Translations under genes and position numbers: made by a program
Notes under the pieces: generated by a model
What the model was told of the DNA's origin: nothing
The model's input: the letters and a program-made list of their open reading frames with translations, nothing else
Databases searched by the model: none
Assembly (NCBI RefSeq): GCF_014861365.1
Contig: NZ_RRYW01000010.1
Location: forward strand, 1 to 55,051
DNA: 55,051 bases
Source: Psychrobacter sp. FME6
Lineage (GTDB): Bacteria; Pseudomonadota; Gammaproteobacteria; Pseudomonadales; Moraxellaceae
Reading direction: 5' to 3'
Part shown: one piece after another, positions 37,946 through 46,577 of the stretch
Position numbering within the stretch: the stretch's first letter is position 1
Layout: each line of letters begins with the position of its first letter

Positions 37946-38025
37946 CGTTGCTCGTCCATTTTTATTTTTAGGCAATAGGGATAATAAGGTAAAGCTAAAG
38001 AGTTTGGTTTTTTATAAATTTTTTA

Positions 38026-38088
38026 TTAAAGTAGCACTTGGCTACTCTAAAAAAACGAATGCTCATGACTCATTTTTTTAGAGTAGCC
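38026..38088 (-). promoter_or_regulatory. Three-arm alternative hairpin upstream of the giant ATPase
   Basis: In the 273-base gap between the SPFH and ATPase genes. Arm A ttaaagtagc (38026-38035) pairs 9/10 with arm B gctactctaa (38041-38050). Arm B, extended to 38040-38055, pairs perfectly over 16 bp with arm C at 38073-38088. The two hairpins cannot coexist. No canonical T run follows the larger stem. This could tune ATPase expression relative to SPFH or act as an attenuator. Confidence 0.5.
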
Positions 38089-38218
38089 AGCTCATTGTTA
38101 GCGTTACACTTGAGTTGGCAAAAGCAAGTGGCGACCTAAACCACCACTGGCTTTAATAAAATTACTGATTGACGATTACCTTCAAAAATAAACCGTTAGC
38201 CAAAGATGAAGCGTTAGA

Positions 38219-40240
38219 TTAAGCAGGTTTGTTATCAGACTCATCGTTCGCTTTATTGGTTTTATTCATTACTTGATTGGCCATCATGGTATTGATAATG
38301 CCGCCCAAAGTATCTGACTTGCCAGCGAGACCATCGATGGCTTTACCAATCGATAGCGACTTAGCAAAGTTATCAAAGAAGTGCGCTTCACCGCCAACGA
38401 TATCGATTTTGGCTTTTTGTAGCGCGACCGCCAATACTTCAGCGTTTTCTTTGGCAATCTCTTTACCAGCATCAATCGACGCCATCGCTTCTTGCAAGGC
38501 AGTTTCAAGACCCATACGGAACTCTTCGTGCTCGCGAGCTTCTTTGCTCATGCTACCCATGGCATTGAACTTCTCGACCAGACCATCTGCTTCTGCTTGG
38601 AAATGGGCACGAGTCACTTCGGCTTTGGCCAGTCCAACTTCGCGCTCAGCCTTAGCGTTTGACTCACCGCGAGCGGCAATGACTTGCGCATCTGCCAGTC
38701 CGATATCATGTTCGGCTTTGGCATTAGATGCACCGCGAGCCGCGATAACTTCAGCATCAGCCATGCCTTTTTCACGCTCTGATTGCGCTTCGGCTTGACC
38801 TGTCGCTTTGATAATATTGGCTTTAGCCAGACCTTCTTTTTCTAAAGAGGCAGCTTTTACCTCTTGAATCGCGGCTTCAGCAAAGCCATGTGCGGACTCT
38901 TCGGCTTTGATACCTTCGGCCATTTTAATTTTGGCCTCTGAATCTTTGGCTGAGGCTTCAAGGTTGGCATTGGCAAGCGTGGTAATCTCGACTGCTTTGT
39001 GCTTGGCAGACAACTCTTCTGCTTCTGCTTTTTTGACTTGACGCACTTTGATTTCTTCAGCGTCAGCTTCGGCTGCCAGTACGCGTGTTTGCTTAGCTCG
39101 CTCAGCTTCGCTGACTTCGCGAACTTCTTTGATGCGCTCTTCTTCTTGAGCGACGGTTTTGTCTACCGCGATACGCTCACGAATGACGTTAGCAATTTCT
39201 TTTTTCTCAAGCTCAATCGCACGCTCGGCTTCGATACGTTGCAAGTCAACTTCACGCTCGCGCGAGACAATTTCTAAATCACGAGCTCGGGTGACCTTCT
39301 CTTCTTCAATAACCACCGCACGCAGACGATTTTGTCCCGCCACTTCAACTTCACGTTGTTGGTTTTCGCGCTGAATCGCTAAATCCTGCTCAACCATAAT
39401 AATCGCGGTTTCAGACTTTTTACGTTCTTCTTCTTCAATCTTACGCGTCTCAGCCGTCTCACGGGCAATCACTGAGGATATTTCGCGTTTCTGTTTGGCT
39501 TCAGCATCTGCTTGTTGACGCTCAAGCTCAAGCATCGCTTCGACCGTTTCAACGTTTTTCTTTTTAACCGCCAACTCTTCATCACGCTCAAGCTCGTTGG
39601 TCATGACGTTTTGAAAGGCTGTTAATTGAGTAATCTTTTTGATACCCTCAGAATCTAAGATATTACTCGAATCCAAGGACACTTTCGGGGTTTGCTCTAA
39701 GTAATCAATCGCCACATCTTCTAAGACATAGCCGTTTAGATCATTGCCAATCTCTTTAACGATACTGTCACGAAACTCACTGCGATTCTCAAACAATTTG
39801 ACGAAATCAATTTGCTTACCAACCGTTTTTAAGGCTTCCGAGAACTTAGCATTAAACAGCTCATTAACGGCCACTTTGTCTGAGGCTCTCTCAGCGCCAA
39901 GAGATTTAGCAACCTTAAGCACGTCTTCTTCAGTCTCATTGACCCGCAAATAAAACGCCACCGTGATATCAGCACGCATGTTATCCGCACAAATCAGTCC
40001 TTCTTTACCGCGTCTATCCACCTCTAGGGTGATTAGCGAGATTCTCATTAACTCCTTTTTGTTAATGACTGGCCACACAAAACCGCCATCGAAACGTACG
40101 GCGATTTTGTTGACCCCGTTAATGATCAACGCCTTACCCTGCTCTACCTTAAAGTAGAAGGCTTTTAGCATCAAAAGCGCAGCCATAATGAAAACAAACG
40201 CCAGCACCACAACCACGCCGACGATAATGAGTATGTCCAT
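38219..40240 (-). CDS. SPFH/flotillin-family protein (YqiK-like)
   Basis: A 673-residue membrane scaffold. One N-terminal helix (about residues 4-28) is followed by an SPFH/Band 7 domain (FKVEQGKALIINGVNKIAVRFDG to about residue 210). An extremely long Glu/Ala/Lys/Arg heptad coiled coil spans residues ~215-560. Within it, near residues 490-560, 22-residue repeats occur (three units around MADAEVIAARGASNAKAE, LADAQVIAARGESNAKAE, LAKAEVTRAHFQAEAD). Flotillins oligomerise into membrane microdomains. It is flanked by a YqiJ-like gene and the giant ATPase, as in other flotillin-NfeD pairs. Confidence 0.9.
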   Translation of the reverse strand: MDILIIVGVVVVLAFVFIMAALLMLKAFYFKVEQGKALIINGVNKIAVRFDGGFVWPVINKKELMRISLITLEVDRRGKEGLICADNMRADITVAFYLRVNETEEDVLKVAKSLGAERASDKVAVNELFNAKFSEALKTVGKQIDFVKLFENRSEFRDSIVKEIGNDLNGYVLEDVAIDYLEQTPKVSLDSSNILDSEGIKKITQLTAFQNVMTNELERDEELAVKKKNVETVEAMLELERQQADAEAKQKREISSVIARETAETRKIEEEERKKSETAIIMVEQDLAIQRENQQREVEVAGQNRLRAVVIEEEKVTRARDLEIVSREREVDLQRIEAERAIELEKKEIANVIRERIAVDKTVAQEEERIKEVREVSEAERAKQTRVLAAEADAEEIKVRQVKKAEAEELSAKHKAVEITTLANANLEASAKDSEAKIKMAEGIKAEESAHGFAEAAIQEVKAASLEKEGLAKANIIKATGQAEAQSEREKGMADAEVIAARGASNAKAEHDIGLADAQVIAARGESNAKAEREVGLAKAEVTRAHFQAEADGLVEKFNAMGSMSKEAREHEEFRMGLETALQEAMASIDAGKEIAKENAEVLAVALQKAKIDIVGGEAHFFDNFAKSLSIGKAIDGLAGKSDTLGGIINTMMANQVMNKTNKANDESDNKPA

Positions 40241-40416
40241 ATTCCTTCCTTTAATTAAAACATTCCAACCAAATTTAAAACCGTTAATATCTTTCTTATC
40301 AATAGCTGATCTTTCTTCTACACTTACTCAGCCGCTATCGATTAACTGCGATTACCTATTTATTTTTAACTCTTAATCCAATCTATCGCTAAAGCCTATA
40401 ACCAAAGCCCTATTGG

Positions 40417-41097
40417 TTAAATCATTGACGATGGTTCTTTATCTTTGGCCAGAGCGACTCGGTAGGCATTAATCTCATCCAAATACTCTACCAATACCAC
40501 TTTGTCACCTTGCTTGAGCAGATAATCATTATCGTTGATATCGGGACGAATTCTAAGTATCAATCCGGCACCGCCATCACTTAATTCCGCCTCGCCGTGT
40601 TTGTCGGTCACACTAAGCGTGCGCACAATTGCCGTTTTTCCGAGATTACTCGAGGCATTACGCTTTGGAATTTTGGTGATATTTTTGCGAATAGGTGAAA
40701 TAATAATACCGGTCAGCCACATGGAGACCACCAATACAAAAATCAGAGCCCCAGTACCAAATAGATAGTATAAAAGTCCAGAGTCAAAATATTGATGTAA
40801 GAAGCTGCTATATAAATAGCTTAATAACCACCCGATTAAGCTAATTAAGCTTAGTATGATGATTAAAGGCACACCGTAAAGCCCAAATTTGAGCATAAGA
40901 CCCGTAAAAAACCCTGCTGATGATAAGTTGGAAGCATCTACATCGCCGCCTGAATCACCTAAATCTACGCTATCCATATCTGCCATACCGAGTAAAGAGA
41001 CCACCCAATACAAAGTAACGAACATCACAAGCCCCGTAAAAATAAACGTGGGGTATAAACTGATTTTAGTGATAAATACTAAAAAAGATTCTTGCAT
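40417..41097 (-). CDS. YqiJ/NfeD-like membrane protein with OB-fold C-terminus
   Basis: A 226-residue inner-membrane protein. Hydrophobic helices lie near residues 13-37, ~70-105 and ~110-140. The soluble C-terminal domain (SNLGKTAIVRTLSVTDKHGEAEL ... KQGDKVVLVEYLDEINAYRV) has the OB-fold look of NfeD/YqiJ proteins, the usual partners of SPFH proteins. The ATG at 41097 is preceded by aaaggagaaaacgggca, a strong RBS; an upstream in-frame start would translate the RBS itself. It is the first gene of the three-gene cluster, 176 bases before the SPFH gene. Confidence 0.87.
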   Translation of the reverse strand: MQESFLVFITKISLYPTFIFTGLVMFVTLYWVVSLLGMADMDSVDLGDSGGDVDASNLSSAGFFTGLMLKFGLYGVPLIIILSLISLIGWLLSYLYSSFLHQYFDSGLLYYLFGTGALIFVLVVSMWLTGIIISPIRKNITKIPKRNASSNLGKTAIVRTLSVTDKHGEAELSDGGAGLILRIRPDINDNDYLLKQGDKVVLVEYLDEINAYRVALAKDKEPSSMI

Positions 41098-41474
41098 TGC
41101 CCGTTTTCTCCTTTTAGCCACCCACTGTAATATCTTGATGGCTCGATTTAATACGATACGTTTTGATTTTATATAGCCAGGTCAATATAAAAGAGATACA
41201 GCGGGGCTGGGATACATTTTTTGTAGCCTCTGTCGGCGTAGGCACAGCAAGCAAGAAAAATTTGTACCAGTCACGCTGTATAGTGCTGTGTATCTATTTT
41301 ATTCAGTATCGACTATATGTTGAATAACAAGGTCGGGCTACGATGACCTTGTTAGGTTTGAGGAAGTTAAGTGGATAATAAATAACCTCTAAAATCCAGA
41401 CTTTTATAATCGACTTATGTTTCTTTATTGGTGATTATATAGACATCTCATTACTTAATATAGAGCTTTCACTA
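41098..41474. other. Intergenic region holding repeat copy B
   Basis: About 375 bases between the TolB-like gene and the YqiJ-like gene. It contains the palindromic repeat at 41194-41283; the remainder is AT-rich, with the promoter of the YqiJ-SPFH-ATPase cluster expected at its right end. No ORF was seen. Confidence 0.4.
41194..41283 (+). repeat. Palindromic intergenic repeat, copy B
   Basis: Left arm gatacagcggggctggga and right arm taccagtcacgctgtat pair imperfectly around the core: T run, gtagcctctgtc, variable ggcgtagg, cacagcaagcaagaaaaa (41217-41260). Confidence 0.75.
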
Positions 41475-42527
41475 TTAACGTCCCCAAATCGGTGAGCGTA
41501 CCATGCCACCCTCTTTGTCATTAATGGCGTAGCTGGTATTACCCGACAATGAGTGTATGACCAGACCGCCTCCACTTTTACCATCGACTTGCCCGCCTAA
41601 ATTTGAGTGACGCATTGGATAAATGGCATATTGCCCAGACGGTGATAATCGGGCAGGCTCATCAAGACCCGTCTCTGCCAGATTAATCACTTTTCCTGTG
41701 CCGAGTGTCATCACCGCCGCTTTGCGGCCATTAAGGTATGCCAAGCGCTGACCATCTATACTAAGCTGTGGACTGGCGGCATAGCCTCCCGTCGATATCA
41801 ATGCTGCGTGACCCGTGGCAAAATAATAACGATAAATACTTGGACGTCCAGCACGTACTTTATCACTGGTATAAACGAAGCTCTTGCCATCGCTTGCATA
41901 GCTTGGCTGTACCTCAGTACTCGGTAAAGTGGTGAGTTGTTTGATACTGCCATCGCTGAGGCGCATCTCATAGATATCAGCATTGCCACCGACGGTCGAG
42001 CTATAGAGGATTTTTTGCCCATCAGGTGAGAATGACGGTGATAAATTACTGCCCTCGGCGTTTACGACTAGATTTTTGCTATTACTCTTAACATTATAAA
42101 TATAAATCTTCGGATGCTGGCGCGGCGCTTGTTTGCTATAAGCAAGCATTTGACCGTCCGTTGACCACACCGGCGCATAGATATAGCCATTTAGCTGGTC
42201 AATCATTTGGCGATTGCTGCCATCCGGCCTGATACGATATAGCGTAGAGACTTTAGCAACACCGACGCCTTGTTCTTCGACATAAGCAATATAGCCTTGC
42301 TGATCTATCGCTGGCATTTTTGCAGTGAGCGGATTACTCGTGTTCAGCTTCTTATTGATAATCATACTGGCAGGTGCTTTAGGCGCAGTATCTAGTATGG
42401 TTTGACACCCTGTTAGTACAGTGAGCATTGGGATGACCAATATGGGAAGCGCAGCCATAAAGCTTACCTTGTACCTACTTATATTGCATCTATCAAAGGA
42501 TTGTTTGGACACAGTAGCTTTTAACAT
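41475..42527 (-). CDS. TolB-like beta-propeller lipoprotein
   Basis: A 350-residue envelope protein. A hydrophobic segment (about residues 24-40) ends in the lipobox LTGC. The rest forms PD40/WD40-like blades with recurrent S.DG..LAYS-type repeats: VWSTDGQMLAYSKQ, SFSPDGQKILYSST, YASDGKSFVYTSD, QLSIDGQRLAYLNG, RLSPSGQYAIYPM. This resembles the C-terminal propeller of TolB without its N-terminal domain. It is not in a tol-pal cluster. The internal M24 preceded by aaggt is an alternative start, but it would leave no basic n-region, so the longer form is kept. Confidence 0.8.
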   Translation of the reverse strand: MLKATVSKQSFDRCNISRYKVSFMAALPILVIPMLTVLTGCQTILDTAPKAPASMIINKKLNTSNPLTAKMPAIDQQGYIAYVEEQGVGVAKVSTLYRIRPDGSNRQMIDQLNGYIYAPVWSTDGQMLAYSKQAPRQHPKIYIYNVKSNSKNLVVNAEGSNLSPSFSPDGQKILYSSTVGGNADIYEMRLSDGSIKQLTTLPSTEVQPSYASDGKSFVYTSDKVRAGRPSIYRYYFATGHAALISTGGYAASPQLSIDGQRLAYLNGRKAAVMTLGTGKVINLAETGLDEPARLSPSGQYAIYPMRHSNLGGQVDGKSGGGLVIHSLSGNTSYAINDKEGGMVRSPIWGR

Positions 42528-42564
42528 AAGATATTGCCCTAATATGTTGATTTACTTTAAAACC

Positions 42565-42652
42565 GATACAAGTGTTACTGGAGTGAGTCTTTTGCAGCCT
42601 CTGTCACGCTGGCGAACAGCAAGCAAGAAAAAAATGTTCAACACACTTTATT
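42565..42652 (+). repeat. Palindromic intergenic repeat, copy C
   Basis: The core ttttgcagcctctgtc, variable acgctggcg, aacagcaagcaagaaaaa is intact (about 42590-42632). The outer arms (aagtgttactgg / caacacactt) pair poorly, so this copy is the most degraded of the full-length ones. Confidence 0.65.
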
Positions 42653-42742
42653 TCGACACACTTTATATGGATATGAGAAATCTCCACGCCAGAACCAAGC
42701 GATAGAGCCAGTGTAACCTAGATTAGACACTTATTTTAGATC

Positions 42743-42771
42743 AAAAAAATGCCCCACTAATAAGTGAGGCA
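42743..42771 (-). terminator. Terminator after the META-domain gene
   Basis: tgccccact (42750-42758) pairs with agtgaggca (42763-42771) with one mismatch and a 4-nt loop. On the minus strand it is followed by seven Ts (42743-42749). It lies about 60 bases beyond the META gene stop. Confidence 0.8.
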
Positions 42772-42831
42772 CGTTTTAATCTACAGCGACAGTATATTTA
42801 AGCCAAATGAATAATCGGCTAAATCACTGGA

Positions 42832-43320
42832 TTATTTAGAAATTGCTTTGAAGTGAGCAACTTGCTTATCATTGGTGATGGTCAAAATAGGGGTTTTATT
42901 GGCATTCTCATTGATGCTATATTTACCTTGTACAGTCGCCATAGTTGCTGTATCAAAGCTTGCTTGTGGCTCAGGGCAGGCCATCATAGTAGATAAAACG
43001 TTACCTAATACGACATTGCCATTCTCAACACTATAGTTAGCGCCCATGTTATTGCAGGTGTTCACAAATGTAACGCGGTCATTGCCATTATCTTTAAAGA
43101 ATTTCAATGTTAATGGCTTAGCCGGATCGAAGAACAGCTGGCTTACTTTGTCGCCATTGGTACGCTTGGCATCAACAAGCTGCCAATCATACGCTTGTAA
43201 AGCCTTAGCCGTAATTGGTTGCGCAACTGGTGCGGTAACGCTAGGCGTGGTTTGGCAACCAGCAGCTAGTGTACCTACAGCCAAAGTAGCCGCCATCATC
43301 ATTTTAGTCATGTTTTTCAT
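42832..43320 (-). CDS. META-domain (HslJ-like) lipoprotein
   Basis: A 162-residue lipoprotein with lipobox LAAGC (C22). The META fold is shown by YDWQLVDAKRTNGD (strand 1), LTLKFFKDNGNDRVTF, NTCNNMGANYSVENGNVVLG, and STMMACPEPQASFDTA, where CNNM and MACP are the two conserved cysteine motifs of HslJ (probable disulfide). HslJ-type proteins are linked to stress tolerance in the envelope; the precise role is unknown. It is monocistronic with its own terminator. Confidence 0.9.
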   Translation of the reverse strand: MKNMTKMMMAATLAVGTLAAGCQTTPSVTAPVAQPITAKALQAYDWQLVDAKRTNGDKVSQLFFDPAKPLTLKFFKDNGNDRVTFVNTCNNMGANYSVENGNVVLGNVLSTMMACPEPQASFDTATMATVQGKYSINENANKTPILTITNDKQVAHFKAISK

Positions 43321-43419
43321 ATAAACTCCTATAAAATCAAATATAAATCAAGTATTGTTCATTATGCTAAAGTGCATCCTAATTTTGAAAACATTAGGTA
43401 CACCCCCTAAGCATTTGTA

Positions 43420-43453
43420 CTTGCTGTGATTAATTTCTTGCTGTGATTAATTT
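43420..43453. repeat. 17-bp perfect tandem duplication
   Basis: cttgctgtgattaattt is present twice in direct succession (43420-43436, 43437-43453) in the leader region of the META gene. Confidence 0.9.
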
Positions 43454-43711
43454 ATTGTTGTAATCATCAATCGTAGCAACGCGGCTATTATGCATAATCG
43501 TCACCCATTTGTCATGATAGATTAAGTGTATAATTACAACCATATTTGTTTACTCTATAGGGTTTTTGCTAACATACCTTGCTAAGCGACCTATTAGCTG
43601 TTAGCGCCTGCTCACTCTTTAAATCTAGCTTCTCTCAAGCTGTCCTCCCTAAAATATCACGACCTAAACCTTCATTACCTGTGCTCATTTTTACCAATTT
43701 AGTTGCTTTTT

Positions 43712-43755
43712 AGTTGCTTTCATTCAGATTGATAATTGCTTTCGTTCAGATCGAC
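43712..43755. repeat. 22-bp imperfect tandem duplication
   Basis: agttgctttcattcagattg (from 43712) is followed by the diverged copy aattgctttcgttcagatcg (from 43734), just downstream of the lifO stop. There are four differences in 22 positions. Confidence 0.8.
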
Positions 43756-43763
43756 GACAGGCC

Positions 43764-44873
43764 CTAATTTGTATTGGACATTTTCTGTTGCTGCACAGCG
43801 GCATACCCTGCCAACCGTTTGCGCTCCGCATCATTAAACAGTTGTTGCTCCATCTGATTGATTTGATTTTGAGCCTGTGTTTTATCGTTAGTTTGGCTCA
43901 AAAGGCGCTGCTTTTGCGCTTGATATTGATTAAATCGCTGATCAAAATTAGCGTCTTCTTGATCCAGTTGGGCAAGCCTTGCTGCTGCTGGCGCGCCGAC
44001 TAACTCCCGACGCATACTATATAACTCTTCAGCCGTTGCGCCTTTGTCTTTCATCTGCTCTGTGCGGCTCATCAACTCATTTAGGTTGGCTTGTTGGGTA
44101 AGATTGGCTTTGGTCGTGTTGTCTGGCATGCGGCTTATATAGTCTTGCTTTGCGGCTTGTTTTTGCGCATCAGATAGCTGTTGGTTTTGATTGATTTTCA
44201 CCATCTCGATACTGTAATCATCGTATTCATCTTCTGCTCCAAAGAACGCCGTGATTGTCGCCTTTTCAAAATGCTGCTGACGTAGTTTAGCCACATCTTG
44301 CTTTTGTTGTGCGACAACGTTTAAATCTAGCTCGCCGTTTTCTGTTGCTTGCAACTGCAAGTTTCCATAACGATTTTCTATATCAGGAATTGCTTTAAGA
44401 TAAGCTACATACTGATCAAATATGGTCATAGCTTGGCTGGCAGCAGGTTCTGGCGTGTGATTGCGAATATAGCTTTGCACACGAGTATAGATAATGGCCT
44501 CGTCTTCCTCACCAAGTGCCGATAAAAAATAATCAAACAAGCGCCGTAAGCCTTCGGTGACTACCAGCTGTTTATTTTCGTCAATGATAATCTCACCATC
44601 GACATCGGTGCCTTGTAATGAGCGCGGCAGATTCTCCAGTCCTGTTCTAAAACCAGCGTTATCTTGATTTGATGAAGTACTAACACTGTTGTTTGACCCA
44701 GCCATATTTGTCGAGTCAAGCTCACCGTCGTTACTGTTTGCGGTAGTAGTCATGGGTGAAGCGTCAACACCGCTGTTATTAGGCTTAAACCATAAAATAA
44801 CCGCTATTGTTATAGCGATAAACACAGCAATAATAACGATGGGCAACAACGGGAAATGGCGATTATTGGACAT
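43764..44873 (-). CDS. lifO: Lipase-specific foldase (lipase chaperone)
   Basis: A membrane-anchored periplasmic foldase that folds the cognate lipase before type II secretion. The 369-residue protein has one N-terminal helix (about residues 9-28), a Ser/Asn/Thr-rich flexible linker (31-75), and the Lif motif Rxx-FDY-FLSAL (R110, F113-D114-Y115). A highly helical Gln/Glu/Lys-rich domain, the extended arm that clasps the lipase, follows. The C-terminal FNDAERKRLAGY segment is also typical. It lies downstream of lipA on the same strand, separated from it by a terminator and a repeat. Confidence 0.94.
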   Translation of the reverse strand: MSNNRHFPLLPIVIIAVFIAITIAVILWFKPNNSGVDASPMTTTANSNDGELDSTNMAGSNNSVSTSSNQDNAGFRTGLENLPRSLQGTDVDGEIIIDENKQLVVTEGLRRLFDYFLSALGEEDEAIIYTRVQSYIRNHTPEPAASQAMTIFDQYVAYLKAIPDIENRYGNLQLQATENGELDLNVVAQQKQDVAKLRQQHFEKATITAFFGAEDEYDDYSIEMVKINQNQQLSDAQKQAAKQDYISRMPDNTTKANLTQQANLNELMSRTEQMKDKGATAEELYSMRRELVGAPAAARLAQLDQEDANFDQRFNQYQAQKQRLLSQTNDKTQAQNQINQMEQQLFNDAERKRLAGYAAVQQQKMSNTN

Positions 44874-44937
44874 AACGAAAACATCTTATTTAATCAATCA
44901 GTTTATATATAGTCAGTTCGATGTAAAAAAAGATACC

Positions 44938-45013
44938 ATGCGACTGGTATTATTTTTTGCAGCCTCTGTCAGCGTAGACACAGCAAGCAAGAAAAATTAA
45001 TACCAGTCACGCG
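44938..45013 (+). repeat. Palindromic intergenic repeat, copy D
   Basis: The cleanest copy. Arms gactggtatta (44942-44952) and taataccagtc (44998-45008) pair perfectly over 11 bp. The core is T run, gcagcctctgtc, agcgtaga, cacagcaagcaagaaaaa. It sits between lipA and lifO. Confidence 0.8.
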
Positions 45014-45060
45014 TCAAAAAAACTTATCTTAATTTAGCATCGACCATACATCTTTGATAT

Positions 45061-45093
45061 AAAAAAACAGGGCCAACACTGTGGACCCTGTTT
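45061..45093 (-). terminator. Terminator after lipA
   Basis: aaacaggg (45065-45072) pairs with ccctgttt (45086-45093). On the minus strand the stem is followed by a T run. It lies about 60 bases beyond the lipA stop and so separates the lipase from its foldase gene. Confidence 0.75.
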
Positions 45094-45153
45094 CTATACA
45101 ATCTAGGCAGACTCAAGGTAATAATAAGCTTGTGCCAATTTTATCAACACCCT

Positions 45154-46248
45154 TTATAGACTGGCTTTTTTCAGGCGGTTCACTTGGTCGCGGTATAGGG
45201 TTTTAGGATCAGGCTGCCCCCATGCGGTCAGACCCAAGACTTGATTGGCGGAATCTAAATGATTCATCCGATAATCATCACGCACCACGTAACCGAGGCG
45301 GCTCGAACAAGCAGATACCAAGCCATCGTTTGGATCACCATTAAACGTCGACCCTGTCAGAGCCAGCATATAATCACTGGGGTCGAGGCCATTGGTTATC
45401 TGCCCAATGCCGCTGAATGAATAATACTTAATCCCATTAACTTCAGTATTGGCGGGCTGACCACAGTAGCTGGTCGGCATCGCTGCTGGAAACTTAGCGT
45501 TAAATTTGGCGGCGTAATCAGTAGATAGGGCTTGAACTGCATTCCAGCCATCTTGCTCTTGTAACTCCTTAAAGCTAATGCCGGCGCTGATATCCATAAA
45601 GCCACCGACGAACTTAAAGAAACCTAGGGCAATCTGTGAGCCAACATTAAACTCGCCTTCTCCATAGCCATCATTGGCACTGCCTTCAACAACTTGTTTG
45701 ATGACCCAATCGCCCATTTTTGAGCCTTGCTCCGGACTTGAGATTGCGGTTACCGAAGCCACATACTCTGGTGCAACACCAGCGACATAACGAATATCGA
45801 TACCGCCTTGACTGTGACCAAGTAAATTGACTTTGGGACTGCCTGAGATGGCGCTGATGGTTTTAACTTGTTGCAGTAATTGCTCACCGCGGAACTCACT
45901 ATTATTCACTGATGATGTCTTGGTGGTATAGACCTGACTGCCTCCTTTCATAAGCGTTTCAGGAATACCATAAAAATAGTCAACCAATCCAAATGCCTTG
46001 GTAAACCCACCCAGACCATGCGCCATGACGACAGGATATTTGGTATCAGTGTGCTTTGATGTCCAATGTTTACTACTGACCAATTTACAACCCGTAGGAT
46101 TGGCACAGTTATAGTACTGACCCGCTGCTTGGGCAGAGGTCGTTTGCAAGGTCAGCATTAGAACACCAGCGCCAATGGCACAGAGTGACGGCAAAAATGC
46201 GCTTGGCGTGAGAAAAACACGGGCACGCGGGGGAAGTTTCTGAGTCAT
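45154..46248 (-). CDS. lipA: Secreted triacylglycerol lipase (family I, foldase-dependent)
   Basis: An extracellular alpha/beta-hydrolase that cleaves triglycerides. The 364-residue precursor has a ~41-residue signal peptide (basic RAR region, cleavage near SAQA). The oxyanion region is VMAHGLGG. The catalytic triad is S146 in GHSQG, D308 in DPNDGL and H330 in RMNHLD. C262 and C314 match the disulfide of Pseudomonas family I lipases. The nearby NQVLGL and calcium-site-like Asp residues also fit. Its foldase gene lies downstream, separated by a terminator and a repeat. The 5' region carries a 15-bp tandem repeat. Confidence 0.96.
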   Translation of the reverse strand: MTQKLPPRARVFLTPSAFLPSLCAIGAGVLMLTLQTTSAQAAGQYYNCANPTGCKLVSSKHWTSKHTDTKYPVVMAHGLGGFTKAFGLVDYFYGIPETLMKGGSQVYTTKTSSVNNSEFRGEQLLQQVKTISAISGSPKVNLLGHSQGGIDIRYVAGVAPEYVASVTAISSPEQGSKMGDWVIKQVVEGSANDGYGEGEFNVGSQIALGFFKFVGGFMDISAGISFKELQEQDGWNAVQALSTDYAAKFNAKFPAAMPTSYCGQPANTEVNGIKYYSFSGIGQITNGLDPSDYMLALTGSTFNGDPNDGLVSACSSRLGYVVRDDYRMNHLDSANQVLGLTAWGQPDPKTLYRDQVNRLKKASL

Positions 46249-46577
46249 AACAACATCCTTGTTATCGTTAAACTTGTTATCGTTAAAGTTTTGTAGTTTT
46301 TATAAAGAATCTTATCTATTGCATCCAGCGCAAAAGCGCTAAAAACCACTGCCAATCCATTTGGCAACTAAAATTACAATACTTCTATAATTTGTAATAT
46401 TCAATTGATTTTTTAAATATATACAATATTTCGATGACTATACAGTCAAATTATGCCATATATTAACCACAAAACATCTAATCAATAGACAGAGCCATTG
46501 TTAAGGCTAGCAAAACCACCACTAATGCATTTATGCTATAATTTAAACACATAAACTCCATAACTATAAGTAAGACA
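46249..46577. other. Divergent promoter region of lipA and map
   Basis: About 330 AT-rich bases. Right after the lipA start come two tandem copies of cttgttatcgttaaa (46258-46287). No further gene or RNA is visible. Confidence 0.4.
46258..46287. repeat. 15-bp perfect tandem duplication in the lipA leader
   Basis: cttgttatcgttaaa at 46258-46272 and again at 46273-46287, just upstream of the lipA ATG, between promoter and RBS. Confidence 0.9.

Larger units (their letters stand above)
42528..42831. other. Intergenic region holding repeat copy C and a terminator
   Basis: About 300 bases between the META-domain and TolB-like genes. It contains repeat copy C and the META gene terminator. A ctacagcgacag string at about 42781 resembles the left tip of the repeat family. 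Confidence 0.4.
43321..43763. other. Intergenic region with short direct repeats
   Basis: About 440 AT-rich bases between the lifO stop and the META gene start. It holds a perfect 17-bp tandem duplication (43420-43453) and an imperfect 22-bp one (43712-43755). No ORF or RNA gene was recognised. Confidence 0.45.

Noticed and set aside
38277..38798. 173-codon Ser/Ala-rich ORF on the plus strand
   Set aside because: Antisense of the Ala/Glu/Lys coiled coil of the SPFH gene; a composition artefact.
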